A stretch of 53,325 nucleotides of DNA from Opitutaceae bacterium (lineage in GTDB: Bacteria > Verrucomicrobiota > Verrucomicrobiia > Opitutales > Opitutaceae): NCBI GenBank assembly GCA_030648295.1, contig JAUSID010000210.1, positions 1 to 53,325 of the forward strand. Direction: 5' to 3'. Under the pieces are notes generated by a model. It had not been told where the DNA came from and made no database searches. It saw only the letters and a list, made by a program, of their open reading frames with translations. Numbering within the stretch: the first letter of the stretch is position 1; every line of letters begins with the position of its first letter. A program made the position numbers and the translations under genes. Positions 1 to 9,000 of the stretch are shown in pieces.

Positions 1-2
1 TG

Positions 3-188
3 GGTCACAGAGGACACAGAGCTCGGACACAGAGGCAGCAGGAGACCACAGGGTGTTTGAACGCGCCTGATGCGAATGGGCAGGCATTCCAAATTGGATC
101 GAAGGGATTTCCTCTGTGAACCCTGGTCGCCTTCGGCGCCGCCATAGGCGGGTAAACTCTGTGTCGGAGCTCTGTGCGCTCTGTGACC
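3..188. repeat. 9-mer-phased inverted repeat (CACAGAG family)
   Basis: The left arm (3-34) and the right arm (157-188) are inverted copies that agree at 29 of 32 positions by eye. Each arm carries three CACAGAG / CTCTGTG units, two of them spaced 9 nt apart. The 120 bp between the arms contain no convincing gene. A 61-codon minus-strand frame through the element is explained by the repeat and is not called. The layout matches the other phased palindromes of this window, but with a 9-nt rather than a 7-nt step. Confidence 0.7.
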
Positions 189-241
189 AAAAAGATTTTT
201 TCATTCAGCCTGTGAAATGTCCCGGCTAGTCCCTTCGTCCC

Positions 242-1000
242 TCAATGGGAGCTCAACGACGGCACGGAGAACATGGTGGTCGGAAAGGGCTGGTTCACCT
301 CGACCTTTTCGAACGAGATCGTAACGGTCTGCACCTGGCCGGCCTGGTTTTTCGTCGCGGTGACGATGCTCTTCGGGAACCGGATGCCATTCACGACCAC
401 CTCGCCCTGTTCCCGGATGGAGCCGCCGGATTCGGTCTCAGTGTACACGAGGCGGCCGGTGCCAAGGTCGAAATAACGGAAGAAGATGATCTGCGGCGCA
501 TGCTTGAACGCGATCTTCTGGCACGCCACGCCATCGATCGTCGCCGGCCCCTGGTCCTCCACCTTGCCTCCCACTTTTTCAATGCCGCGGAAGAACGCCA
601 GGTTTTCCCAGGTGTTGGCGCGCAGCCGGCGGATGTGATCCGTCCCGAGCAGCGTTTGCCGCCATTGGGTCTTGTCCGTCACATCGGTCACCCGCTGCCA
701 GCCGTCGTAGCCATCGAGTGCCGTCACCTCGATCGTCTTGTCCGAGGTCGCCATGATTCGCTGCTGCTCGGGTTTCTGGAAAATAATCTCCATCGCCGCG
801 CGCGTCTGCTTTTTCGGGTCAGCCGGGTCGGTGGTGACCAGCGTGCCGGTGTAGTGCACGGACTTCAGCGCGTTGAGTGCCGACTCGCTGCCGATGTAAG
901 CCCGCGCCTTCGCGATGATCGCAGGCTCCGCGGCCGGGGCGGTGCAGGCGGCAATGACCGCACAGGCGGCCACGAAGATGCGGAAAGGGAACGAAGTCAT
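242..1000 (-). CDS. LolA-like exported protein or lipoprotein of unknown role
   Basis: This encodes a 252-aa protein with an N-terminal export signal: Arg at residue 7, a hydrophobic stretch at 8-18, and an IAAC tetrapeptide at 16-19 that could be a lipobox, followed by an APAAEP cleavage-like region. The rest is beta-rich with a run resembling outer-membrane lipoprotein carrier-type proteins (YIGS...NALKSVHYTGTL, then repeated short strands). That family assignment is inference. The start at 1000 is chosen because it puts the signal peptide at the N terminus. ATG codons at 1081 and 1099 are in frame; the 1081 start has a GGAGTGAGG ribosome-site-like run within the end of guaA, so translational coupling to guaA with a longer N terminus is possible. 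The gene is co-directional with and immediately downstream of guaA. Confidence 0.7.
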   Translation of the reverse strand: MTSFPFRIFVAACAVIAACTAPAAEPAIIAKARAYIGSESALNALKSVHYTGTLVTTDPADPKKQTRAAMEIIFQKPEQQRIMATSDKTIEVTALDGYDGWQRVTDVTDKTQWRQTLLGTDHIRRLRANTWENLAFFRGIEKVGGKVEDQGPATIDGVACQKIAFKHAPQIIFFRYFDLGTGRLVYTETESGGSIREQGEVVVNGIRFPKSIVTATKNQAGQVQTVTISFEKVEVNQPFPTTMFSVPSLSSH

Positions 1001-1085
1001 GGGGGAGAACATTGGCGAAGAATCAGCCCGCTGGGAAGCGGGTTCACGCACCGGGCGGAAAAGGCGTGGGAAAACAGACATGGCC

Positions 1086-2624
1086 TCACTCCCACTCAAT
1101 CGTGGCGGGCGGCTTGGAGCTGATGTCGAATACCACCCGGCCGACGCCGCGCACCTCGTTCGTGATGCGGCTGGAAACCTTCTGCAACACCTCGTGCGGC
1201 AGCTTGGCCCAGTCCGCCGTCATCGCGTCCGTGCTCTCCACGACCCGAATCGCGATCACGTAGTCGTACGTGCGCTCGTCGCCGAACACGCCGACCGTCT
1301 TCACCGGCAGGAACACGCAGAACGACTGCCAGACCTTGTAATAAAATCCGGAGCGCATCATCTCGTCGTGCAACACCGCGTCGGCGTTGCGGAGGATTTC
1401 GAGTTTTTCCGCCGTGATGTCGCCCATCACGCGCACCCCGAGGCCGGGGCCGGGAAAGGGCTGGCGCCAGACGACCTCGCGGGGCAGCCCGAGTGCCTCG
1501 CCGACGCGACGCACCTCGTCCTTGAACAATTCGCGCAAGGGCTCGACCAGTTTGAGCTTCATCCGCGCCGGCAGCCCGCCCACGTTGTGATGCGTTTTGA
1601 TCAACGACGCCGGATTGTTGCCGATCGACACGCTTTCGATCACGTCGGGATACAGCGTGCCCTGGCCGAGAAACTCGGCATGACCGATCGACTTGAGTGA
1701 TTTTTCGAACACTTCGACAAACGTGCGACCGATGATTTTTCGCTTCTGTTCCGGTTCCGTCACATGTTTCAGCCGGCGCAGGAAAAGCCGGGAGGCATCG
1801 ACGACGCGCAGATCGATGTGGAAGTGTTTGCCGTAGAGCTTCTCGACGGCCGCGCGCTCCTGCTTGCGCAACAGCCCGTTGTCCACGAACACGCAGGTCA
1901 GCTGCTTGCCAATCGCCCTGTGCAGCAAGGCCGCCGCGACGGACGAATCGACACCGCCCGAGAGGCCGAGGATGACGCGACCCTTGCCGACCTGCGTCCG
2001 GATGTTGTCGACGGAGTGGTTGATGAAATCGCGCGTCGTCCAGTCCTGCTTCGCGCCGCAAACGCCGAGCAGGAAGTTGCGGATCATGTCGACGCCGCGC
2101 TCGGTGTGAAAAACCTCGGGATGAAACTGGATGCCGAAGAACCGGCGCTTGCCGTCCTCAATTGCGGCATACGGCGAATTTTCGGTCGTACCGATCGAAC
2201 GGAAACCCGGCGGCAGTTGCGTGAGCTTGTCACCGTGCGAATTCCACACCCGCAGCTTCTTCGGCAGCTCGGTGAAAAGCTTGCTCGCCTTCGTGATGGT
2301 GAGGACGCCGTGGCCGTATTCGCGTGCCTTGCTGTGCTCGACTTCGCCGCCGAGGAAGTGGCCCATGAGTTGCACGCCGTAACAGATTCCCAGGACCGGC
2401 ACGCCGAGTTCGAAGATTGCGCGGTCGGGGTGCGGGGCCTTGCGGGAGTAGACACTTTGCGGCCCGCCCGAGAGGATGATGCCGACGACGTTGTCCTCGC
2501 GCAACTTCACCGCCGGCGTCGAGTAGTGGTAAATCTTCGAGTAAACCTGACACTCGCGTATTCGGCGCGCGATGACCTGAGTCAGTTGCGATCCGAAGTC
2601 TAATACGGCGATGGTCTCGGGCAT
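1086..2624 (-). CDS. guaA: GMP synthase (glutamine-hydrolysing)
   Basis: This is a 512-aa cytosolic enzyme that converts XMP, ATP and glutamine to GMP, the last step of de novo guanine nucleotide synthesis. The N-terminal class I glutamine amidotransferase domain carries the nucleophile Cys81 in [10 protein letters not shown] and the His168/Glu170 pair in QFHPEV. The ATP-pyrophosphatase domain starts near residue 215 with the PP-loop SGGVDS (222-227), and the C-terminal dimerisation domain ends in TIEWE, as in the family. The length is normal. The start at 2624 is chosen because [13 protein letters not shown] is the usual N terminus; the frame is open for 115 codons further upstream only because it runs through a repeat-filled spacer. 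Confidence 0.97.
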   Translation of the reverse strand: MPETIAVLDFGSQLTQVIARRIRECQVYSKIYHYSTPAVKLREDNVVGIILSGGPQSVYSRKAPHPDRAIFELGVPVLGICYGVQLMGHFLGGEVEHSKAREYGHGVLTITKASKLFTELPKKLRVWNSHGDKLTQLPPGFRSIGTTENSPYAAIEDGKRRFFGIQFHPEVFHTERGVDMIRNFLLGVCGAKQDWTTRDFINHSVDNIRTQVGKGRVILGLSGGVDSSVAAALLHRAIGKQLTCVFVDNGLLRKQERAAVEKLYGKHFHIDLRVVDASRLFLRRLKHVTEPEQKRKIIGRTFVEVFEKSLKSIGHAEFLGQGTLYPDVIESVSIGNNPASLIKTHHNVGGLPARMKLKLVEPLRELFKDEVRRVGEALGLPREVVWRQPFPGPGLGVRVMGDITAEKLEILRNADAVLHDEMMRSGFYYKVWQSFCVFLPVKTVGVFGDERTYDYVIAIRVVESTDAMTADWAKLPHEVLQKVSSRITNEVRGVGRVVFDISSKPPATIEWE

Positions 2625-2995
2625 GGGCGGCGTGGAAAAAGGGAGAGCAGAACGCAATCCACGAAACCGGCAAGAGCGTTCTGCCGGCCGCGGCGAGGCC
2701 GCCGGAAGGAACCGCCGGAAGCGTGGACATTCTCTGGAGCTGCGATCTTCGGACCCCGGCCGGAAGCTCCAAGATTCAAGCTCCAAGATCCAGAGAACAA
2801 CCAAGGACCAATCACCAATGACCATCGATTCGCCTTTGAGATTTTCGGTTTGAAAATTGTCTGGAGCTTGGATTTTGGTTCTTCCGCGGCCGTTCTCTGG
2901 AGCTTGGAGCTTGGATCTTCCGCGGTTACCGCGGTCGGTTGCTTGACCGCCTCCGGGCCGCGGCGTCATGCTGGCGCCGGCGCGTGCCTTTGCTC
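2625..2995. other. spacer between guaA and the fucosidase gene, mostly repeat
   Basis: No gene is seen. The stretch separates the divergent guaA (minus) and GH29 (plus) genes, so promoters for both must lie here or inside the repeat, but I cannot point to a convincing -35/-10 pair. About half of it is the heptad palindrome listed separately. Confidence 0.6.
2764..2919. repeat. heptad-phased palindrome (AAGCTCC / GGAGCTT family)
   Basis: The left arm reads in exact 7-nt steps from 2764 for nine units (AAGCTCC, AAGATTC and AAGCTCC are the first three). The right side has GGAGCTT, GGATTTT and GGTTCTT at 2863-2883 and GTTCTCT, GGAGCTT, GGAGCTT, GGATCTT at 2892-2919. The right arm read in reverse complement reproduces the left arm units. 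A relative of this family fills part of the rpsE-rplO spacer at 19309-19380. Confidence 0.85.
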
Positions 2996-4492
2996 ATGAA
3001 GCTTCGCTGTTTTGCCGGCCTTCCATTCTGCGTGATCCTATTCGCCGCTCCGGTACCGGCTGCCGCGGCTCCGGCTCCGGAAAAATACGAGCCGCGATGG
3101 GAATCGCTGGACCGCCGGCCGACGCCGGACTGGTTTCTCGACGCGAAGTTCGGCGTCTTCATTCACTGGGGCGTCTACTCCGTGCCGGCGTGGGGGAAGG
3201 TCGGCGAATATTCGGAGTGGTATTGGCGCCGGATCACGAGCCAGACGCCGAAAGAGGAGCCGTGGCGCGTGTTCCATCGCGCGAATTATGGCGAGAATTT
3301 CGACTACATGGATTTCGCACCGAAATTCACGGCCGAACTCTTCGACGCGAAACAATGGGCCAGCCTGTTCGCGCGCGCGGGCGTGAAGTATGTCGTCCCC
3401 ACTTCGAAGCACCACGACGGTTTCACCCTCTGGCCCAGCGCCGAGGCAACCAAAACCTGGGGCCGGCCCTGGAACGCGATGGAGATCGGACCGAAGCGCG
3501 ACCTCATGGGCGAGCTGGCCGAGGCGACGCGCGCGGCCGGATTGAAATTCGGTTTCTACTATTCGCTCTACGAATGGTTCAACCCGCTCTGGAAAACCGA
3601 CAAGCCGCGGTATGTCGTCGAGCACATGTTCCCGCAATTCAAGGACGTCGTCACCCGCTACGAGCCGGCCATCATCTTCAGCGACGGCGAGTGGGACCTG
3701 CCCTCGAAAGACTGGCGCACCGAGGAGCTGCTCGCGTGGCTCTTCAACGAGTCACCCAGCCGCGACCACGTCGTAATCAATGATCGCTGGGGCAAGGACA
3801 GCCGGCACAAGCATGGCGGATATTGGACAACTGAATACGCGGCCGGGCTCCAGGATGGCTCGCATCCGTGGGAGGAAAGCCGCGGCATGGCGTATTCGTA
3901 TGGGCTCAACCGCGCCGAGCGGGTCGACGACTACAAGACGGGCCGCGAGTTCATCCTGGTGCTGATCGATCTGGTGAGCCGCGGCGGCAACCTGCTGCTC
4001 GACATCGGCCCCGCCGCCGACGGCACGATTCCGCCGTTGATGGAGCAGCGGCTGCTCGAGATCGGCGACTGGCTGCGCGTGAACGGCGAGGCGATTTACG
4101 GAACGCGCTTCGCGGGACGCTCCTGCCAGTGGACCGACGGAACGCGGCCGGAACAGAAATACGGCGAGTACAAGATCAAGTACAACCTCCTCGAGCAGGT
4201 TGGCCAGCAGCCCAGGGACGGCCGGGCCGTGAAGCAGGTTTTCTTCACGAAAAAGCCGGATGCCCTCTACGCCATCGCGGCGGGCTGGCCCGGAAAACAG
4301 CTCGTGCTGCGGCATGTGCGCACGCCCGCCTCCGCGACGGTGACGATGCTCGGAGTGCCCGGAGCGTTGAAAGCCGAAGTCCGCGGCGACTCGCTGGTCG
4401 TGACCATGCCGCCGCTCGGACCGGAGGACGCGCCCTGTCGTCACGCGTACGTCGTGAAGATCCCAGGCGGCGAAGTACTGCCGGAGCAGTAG
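2996..4492 (+). CDS. secreted alpha-L-fucosidase, glycoside hydrolase family 29
   Basis: This is a 498-aa retaining exo-glycosidase predicted to release terminal L-fucose from polysaccharides or glycans outside the cytoplasm. Residues 1-25 form a signal peptide (Lys2, Arg4, hydrophobic core, then an Ala-rich cleavage zone). The GH29 TIM barrel follows, with FIHWGVYSVPAW at 55-66, SKHHDGFTLW at 137-146 and the probable nucleophile Asp230 in IIFSDGEWD. A C-terminal beta domain completes the usual length. ATG 2996 is preferred over an in-frame TTG at 2939 because it begins the signal peptide. No polysaccharide-utilisation genes flank it, so it stands alone. Confidence 0.9.
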   Translation: MKLRCFAGLPFCVILFAAPVPAAAAPAPEKYEPRWESLDRRPTPDWFLDAKFGVFIHWGVYSVPAWGKVGEYSEWYWRRITSQTPKEEPWRVFHRANYGENFDYMDFAPKFTAELFDAKQWASLFARAGVKYVVPTSKHHDGFTLWPSAEATKTWGRPWNAMEIGPKRDLMGELAEATRAAGLKFGFYYSLYEWFNPLWKTDKPRYVVEHMFPQFKDVVTRYEPAIIFSDGEWDLPSKDWRTEELLAWLFNESPSRDHVVINDRWGKDSRHKHGGYWTTEYAAGLQDGSHPWEESRGMAYSYGLNRAERVDDYKTGREFILVLIDLVSRGGNLLLDIGPAADGTIPPLMEQRLLEIGDWLRVNGEAIYGTRFAGRSCQWTDGTRPEQKYGEYKIKYNLLEQVGQQPRDGRAVKQVFFTKKPDALYAIAAGWPGKQLVLRHVRTPASATVTMLGVPGALKAEVRGDSLVVTMPPLGPEDAPCRHAYVVKIPGGEVLPEQ

Positions 4493-4567
4493 GACCATTC
4501 GCCGCGGCCATTCCGCGCCAACAAATCGCTGGCCGCACGCCGGCGATCTCACCAGCCTCCGCGCACG

Positions 4568-5806
4568 GTGCAAAAGATCGTCTTCACCCAACCGTATCGC
4601 TTCGTCGCGCCGCACCGCGGATGGCTGTGGTGGCATCTGTGCCGGCCGATCTTGTCGGGCTATTTGCGCCGCGCCGCCGGAATTGTCGCGGTGGAATGCC
4701 GCCACGTGGGCCGGTTGCAGGCATCGCTGGCCGCCGGCCATGGCGTGATGCTGACACCGAATCATTGCCGCCCATGCGATCCCATCGTGCTCGGGCCGCT
4801 GTCGGTCGCGATCAATCGTCCGTTCTACATCATCGCGAGCTGGCACGTGTTCATGCAGAAGCGGTGGCATCGGTTCCTGCTGCCCCGGCTCGGCGTGTTC
4901 AGCATCTACCGCGAAGGCATGGATCGCGACGCGCTGAAGTGCGCGATGCAGGTCACCGCCGAGGCCAAACGGCCGCTGGTTGTTTTCCCCGAAGGCGTGC
5001 AGACGCGTCACAACGACAAACTCAACCATCTGATGGAGGGGACGGCATTGATGGCGCGCGGGGCGGCGAAGCTGCGCGCCGCGGCGAATCCGCCCGGACG
5101 CGTCGTCGTGCACCCGGTCGCGATTCGATACTATTTCGACGGCGATATCGCCGCGGCCGCACCGCCCGTGCTACGTGACATCGAGCACCGGCTCACGTGG
5201 CGGCCGCAGGATGATCTGCCGCTGAAGGTGCGGCTCGCGAAGATTGGCGGAGCGCTGCTCGCGTTGAAGGAAATCGAGTATTTCGGCCAGCCGCAGACCG
5301 GCTCGATCCACGAACGGGTCAATCGCCTGATCGACCGTCTGCTGGTGCCGCTGGAAAACGAATGGGTGAAGGGCCGGCGCGAAAAGGAAATCGTGGGCCG
5401 GGTGAAGTTGCTGCGCTTTGCCGTCGTACCCGACATGGTGAGCGGCGCGCTGGGCGAGGCGGAGTTGCAGCGGCGATGGCGGCATCTGGCCGACATGTAC
5501 CTCGCGCAGCAGTTGTCGTTTTATCCTTCCGACTACCTCGACGAAAACGCCACCACCGAGCGCTTCCTCGAGACGGTGGAGCGGTTCGAGGAGGACCTGA
5601 CGGACACGGCCCGCATCCACACACCCATGCGCGCGGTGGTCGACGTCGGCGAGGCCATCGAGGTCACGCCCGAGCGCGCCCGCGGCGCCGAGGGTGATCC
5701 GCTGATGGTGGCAATCCGCGAACAGCTCGAGACCATGCTGGCGGCGTCGCGCGGCCCGACGATCGCCACGCCATCCGAACCGCCGCGCGCGCCCGTGCTC
5801 GCCTGA
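4568..5806 (+). CDS. 1-acylglycerol-3-phosphate acyltransferase-like protein (PlsC domain)
   Basis: This 412-aa protein carries the lysophosphatidate acyltransferase signature: the HX4D pair His66/Asp71 in NHCRPCD, and a phosphate-binding FPEG at 140-143. Such enzymes transfer acyl chains to glycerophosphate lipids at the inner membrane face. Only the N-terminal 200 or so residues match the domain; the remaining half is unassigned and charged. The start is GTG 4568, since no ATG precedes the conserved region in frame, and the ribosome site is weak. The substrate is not predictable from the sequence. The gene follows the fucosidase by 75 bp on the same strand. Confidence 0.8.
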   Translation: MQKIVFTQPYRFVAPHRGWLWWHLCRPILSGYLRRAAGIVAVECRHVGRLQASLAAGHGVMLTPNHCRPCDPIVLGPLSVAINRPFYIIASWHVFMQKRWHRFLLPRLGVFSIYREGMDRDALKCAMQVTAEAKRPLVVFPEGVQTRHNDKLNHLMEGTALMARGAAKLRAAANPPGRVVVHPVAIRYYFDGDIAAAAPPVLRDIEHRLTWRPQDDLPLKVRLAKIGGALLALKEIEYFGQPQTGSIHERVNRLIDRLLVPLENEWVKGRREKEIVGRVKLLRFAVVPDMVSGALGEAELQRRWRHLADMYLAQQLSFYPSDYLDENATTERFLETVERFEEDLTDTARIHTPMRAVVDVGEAIEVTPERARGAEGDPLMVAIREQLETMLAASRGPTIATPSEPPRAPVLA

Positions 5807-5849
5807 CCGGATCACGGCGACGTCGATGGCACGGACGCCGCGGCGCCCG

Positions 5850-6254
5850 TCAGATGGAGGGGTCGGCGTCCCCACGTGGTGGTCGCATTGCGCGCGCAAC
5901 GCCGGCCAGAAACTGCTCCCGGGTGAAGGGCTTCATCAAGACCGCGTGCGCGCCGAGCCCCCGCGCAATCTTCAGGCATTCATCGCGATCGAGATAACGA
6001 CCGCCGCCGGAGATGGCCAGGATCCGGCCGGTCGGCCGCGACTTCTTCACGCTCTCGATCAAATCGATTCCATCACCACCCGGCATCAGCACATCCGTAA
6101 CCACGAGATCGAACGCCTGATGCTCGCAGACACTCTTCGCTTCCGTCGCATTCTTCACCGTCACGACCTTGTAGCCGAGTTGTGCCAGCCAGTGCTCGAT
6201 CAACACGAGAATGTTCTCTTCGTCGTCCGCGACAAGAACGGTCAACGGTTTCAT
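5850..6254 (-). CDS. single-domain response regulator
   Basis: This 134-aa protein consists of one receiver (REC) domain with no output domain. The acidic pair Asp10/Asp11, the phospho-acceptor Asp54 (VVTDVLMPGGDG) and Lys108 (LMKPF) are all present, so it should be phosphorylated by a histidine kinase that is not encoded here. The start at 6254 gives a standard receiver N terminus (MKPLTVLVADDEE). The reading frame extends upstream to 6362 but adds nothing conserved. It is convergent with the PlsC-like gene and co-directional with the dioxygenase upstream. A CheY- or Spo0F-like relay role is inference. Confidence 0.88.
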   Translation of the reverse strand: MKPLTVLVADDEENILVLIEHWLAQLGYKVVTVKNATEAKSVCEHQAFDLVVTDVLMPGGDGIDLIESVKKSRPTGRILAISGGGRYLDRDECLKIARGLGAHAVLMKPFTREQFLAGVARAMRPPRGDADPSI

Positions 6255-6362
6255 GGCGGACGCGCAGAGTGAACCCGCACCCTTCGCGAACGCAAGCGCG
6301 CGGTGTTCCGCTGCGGATAATACCTCATGATCGCGGCCCATCGCGCGCCGGGAACACTCCAC

Positions 6363-7325
6363 CTAGGACGCACCGGTCAGCAGGGGCTTCAATCCCGTCT
6401 CGATTTCGGCCCTTCTCGGCTCGAGGAACGGCGGCAAGGCCAGCCTCTGGCCCAGCGCATCCATGGGCTCATCGGCCGCGAAACCCGGTCCATCCGTCGC
6501 AATCTCGAACAGGATCCCATTCGGCTCCCGGAAATACAGGCTGCGAAAATAAAACCGGTTCACCGGTCCGCTCGAGGGGATGCCCATCGCCTGCAGCCGC
6601 GTCGCCCACGCCTCGTATTCTTCCACGGTTGGCGTCCGGAACGCGACGTGATGAACCCCACCCGCGCCGGCGCGGGCCGGCCGCCCGCCCGGCTCCACCA
6701 CCACGTGCAACTCTGCCGCCGCGCCCTCGCCGCCCATCCGGTAAACATGCACCCGGGCGCTGGCCCCGTTCGACCCGGTCGTGTATTCACCCGCTGGCGA
6801 CATGTTCATCACCTTCGTCAGCACGACCTCCGTCGGCGGCAGTTCGGGCACGCTGAGGGTGATCGGGCCGAGGCCGCGGATCTGGTGCTCGGCGGGAACG
6901 CTGCTTTTCTCCCAGGGACTTGCCGGGCCGGTGTCGTCGACGACGAGCGTCAGCCGCTGGCCCTCAAAATCCTCGAAGTCGATCGCGGGCCGGCCGAAAC
7001 GCGCCAGCGCCACGCCATGGTTCACGCCAAGCTCGGTGAACCGCCGCCGCCACCACGCCAGGCTCTCCTCACTGGCGACGCGCAACCCCGTGCGCACCAC
7101 GCTGTGCGTGCCGCGGCGCTCCGCCGGCACCGGCCAGTCAAAAAAAGTGATGTCCGTCCCGGGGGTGGCGCGGCCATCGGCATAGAAAAGATGATACGCG
7201 GACACGTCGTCCTGGTTCACCGTCTTCTTCACCAGCCGCAGCCCGAGCGTCTGGGTGTAGAACTGGTGGTTGCGGACGGCGTCAGCCGTCACCGCCGTGA
7301 GGTGGTGAAATCCCAGCAGGTGCAT
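6363..7325 (-). CDS. ring-cleaving dioxygenase, VOC/glyoxalase superfamily
   Basis: This 320-aa protein has two vicinal-oxygen-chelate modules (about 1-130 and 150-300). The candidate metal ligands are His7 or His8 near the N terminus, His225 or His226 in GGVHHVAFR, and Glu274 in [12 protein letters not shown], which fits the 2-His-1-Glu site. It resembles the hydroquinone or catechol extradiol dioxygenases of the MhqA/LinE type, which open aromatic rings or detoxify quinols. The substrate is not determined. It sits between two response regulators on the same strand with short gaps; nothing in the sequence shows that they act together. Confidence 0.85.
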   Translation of the reverse strand: MHLLGFHHLTAVTADAVRNHQFYTQTLGLRLVKKTVNQDDVSAYHLFYADGRATPGTDITFFDWPVPAERRGTHSVVRTGLRVASEESLAWWRRRFTELGVNHGVALARFGRPAIDFEDFEGQRLTLVVDDTGPASPWEKSSVPAEHQIRGLGPITLSVPELPPTEVVLTKVMNMSPAGEYTTGSNGASARVHVYRMGGEGAAAELHVVVEPGGRPARAGAGGVHHVAFRTPTVEEYEAWATRLQAMGIPSSGPVNRFYFRSLYFREPNGILFEIATDGPGFAADEPMDALGQRLALPPFLEPRRAEIETGLKPLLTGAS

Positions 7326-7403
7326 GCGCCAGCGTGCGCAGGAATCGAAATTCGTCCAGCGTCTCCGCTCGCCGGCGCTGCGGCACGGCCGCCGCCCGGG
7401 GTG

Positions 7404-7832
7404 TCAACGCGGGGGGGGTGGCGCTTCGAAGTCGGACGAGGCGGTGTGCTGCACCGGCGGGGGCGGCCCCCACTGTTCGTCGAATCGCCCGTAGAGGTCG
7501 ACAAAGTCAAACGGCTTTCCGAGCAGCGCGAGCGCACCGGCGTCGGTGGCGTGACGGATCAATTCGGGCGAACGTCCCCCCGTCATCATCCATACCGCAA
7601 GTGGACGCCCCGCAGCCGCGGCTTCCTCCTTCAACACCCGGCAGACATCAATGCCATTCATGCCCGGCATTTGCACGTCGATCATCGCGCCATCGAACGC
7701 GCGTTCGCGCGCCAGGGCGATCCCGGCTGGCCCGCTTTCAGCGAGCTCCACCTGATAGCCCCGACGCAGCAGCAGAAAACGCAGCGACTCGCGAACGGAG
7801 ACATTGTCGTCGATTACGAGCAGCGTGGGCAT
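7404..7832 (-). CDS. single-domain response regulator
   Basis: This is a receiver-domain protein of 142 aa if it starts at the second Met (7832), or 143 aa from 7835. The acidic pair follows the TLLVI strand, the phospho-acceptor Asp lies in GAMIDVQMPGMNG, Thr is in WMMTGG, and Lys is in LLGKPF. No output domain is present; a short Pro-rich tail (GPPPPVQ... APPPPR) ends the protein. It is distinct from the receiver at 5850-6254, so this is not a recent duplication. Confidence 0.87.
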   Translation of the reverse strand: MPTLLVIDDNVSVRESLRFLLLRRGYQVELAESGPAGIALARERAFDGAMIDVQMPGMNGIDVCRVLKEEAAAAGRPLAVWMMTGGRSPELIRHATDAGALALLGKPFDFVDLYGRFDEQWGPPPPVQHTASSDFEAPPPPR

Positions 7833-7920
7833 CATAAGGGCGAGAAGGTCGGGAGTGAAAAAAAGGACGATTTCCGATTTTTGGTCGAAGCGGAATCAAA
7901 TTCCGCACGCCAGGGTAGTT

Positions 7921-8160
7921 TTCGCGATGGTTGTGGCGGCGCAGAAGGTCGAGCACTATGAAATCGCGGGTTATGGCAGCGCGTGCACGTTTGGCCGCGT
8001 ATTGAAATATGACGACGCGCTCAAACTCCTGAAACCGACGCTGAACGAGGAAGTGACCACGGATAAGAAGCTCACCGAGATCGCGATGCGACTGAACGCG
8101 AAGGCCCAGACCGCGGACGAGGCGACCGACAGGGAAACAAGCGACGCTGACGCCAGGCGA
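7921..8160 (+). pseudogene. C-terminal remnant of a YciE/YciF-type ferritin-like gene (DUF892)
   Basis: The plus strand from about 7927 encodes VVAAQKVEHYEIAGYG and then about 45 further residues typical of the last helices of the DUF892 ferritin-like family, including the EHYEI metal-ligand helix. The first two thirds of the domain are missing, no family-like N terminus lies upstream, and the frame runs on without a family-like stop into the antisense of the PAP2 gene. A 17-bp palindrome (GCGGAAT-CAA-ATTCCGC, 7890-7906) lies just before the homologous part and may mark the deletion junction. The rest of the 350-bp gap between the neighbouring minus-strand genes holds nothing recognisable. 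Confidence 0.75.
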
Positions 8161-8182
8161 CGCCGGCCGCATGACGTGGCCT

Positions 8183-8947
8183 TTACGTTTTCGGCGCCGG
8201 GGCGAGTTCCCCGCGCCGGCGAAGCCATTCGGCGATCGCCCAGCATAGCAGCGCCCACACCGTGCCTGCGCACCAACCGGCGAGTACGTCGGTGGGGTAA
8301 TGCACGCCCAGGTATACGCGGCTGCAGCCAATCAGCGCGGTGACGAGGAGGGCGCTGGAAATCAGATAAACTTTCTCGCGCCGGCGTTTCGCGGTTTGGG
8401 TAAGCAGCGCGCCGGTCGTGAGATAAAAAATCGATGCCGCCATCGAGTGTCCACTGGGGAAGCTGAGGGATCGAACTTCCACCAGGTGCATCGTCGCGTC
8501 GGGGCGCTGGCGGGCGAAAATGTGCTTCAGCCCGGCGTTCGCGCCCTGCCCGCCGGCTGTCGCCACCGCGAGCAGAACCGCCGCGGCAAACTGTCGCGTC
8601 AGCAGCAGGTACCCGAAAATCAAGAGCGTGAGCAGGATGATGACAACCGCGCTGCCGAGCGCGGTCAGATCGCGAATTGCCGAATGCAGCCATGCCGGCC
8701 CGAGTGGCGTGCCGGTGTCCGCGTTGCGGAACGCGTGCATGATCTGCTGCTCGAGCGGCAGATATCGCCCCACCGGCGCCGTCATCGCGAGGTGCACGAA
8801 AAGCGCCGCCGCTGCCAAGAGGGCGAAGAACACAACCCAGCGGACCAATTTCGCCCATCTCGCCGGATCCCGCCACAGAATGCGCGGCACCCGCGCATTC
8901 CCAACGGCCGGCGATCGTCCGGTTTGCGGTGCGCGCGTGAAGCTCAT
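8183..8947 (-). CDS. PAP2-family membrane phosphatase
   Basis: This 254-aa integral membrane protein has about six hydrophobic segments and all three motifs of the phosphatidic acid phosphatase type 2 family: KHIFARQRP (141-149), PSGH (164-167) and SRVYLGVHYPTD (209-220) with the catalytic His. Candidates include undecaprenyl-pyrophosphate phosphatase (BacA-independent, PgpB-like) or a lipid phosphate phosphatase; the sequence does not decide. It is divergent from the membrane protein at 9001, with about 50 bp between them. Confidence 0.9.
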   Translation of the reverse strand: MSFTRAPQTGRSPAVGNARVPRILWRDPARWAKLVRWVVFFALLAAAALFVHLAMTAPVGRYLPLEQQIMHAFRNADTGTPLGPAWLHSAIRDLTALGSAVVIILLTLLIFGYLLLTRQFAAAVLLAVATAGGQGANAGLKHIFARQRPDATMHLVEVRSLSFPSGHSMAASIFYLTTGALLTQTAKRRREKVYLISSALLVTALIGCSRVYLGVHYPTDVLAGWCAGTVWALLCWAIAEWLRRRGELAPAPKT

Positions 8948-9000
8948 GCTCGGGGATGGAACACATTTGCATGCCCCGCGTTCCCTTTCACCGTGAATTC

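Noticed and set aside
5-190. 61-codon minus-strand frame at the left edge
   Set aside because: It lies entirely inside an inverted repeat and its Met and Cys pattern comes from CTCTGTG units.
6327-7961. Plus-strand open frame (544 codons) opposite the dioxygenase and response regulator
   Set aside because: Shadow of VOC and receiver-domain genes; the translation has no domain and reads Arg/His-rich.
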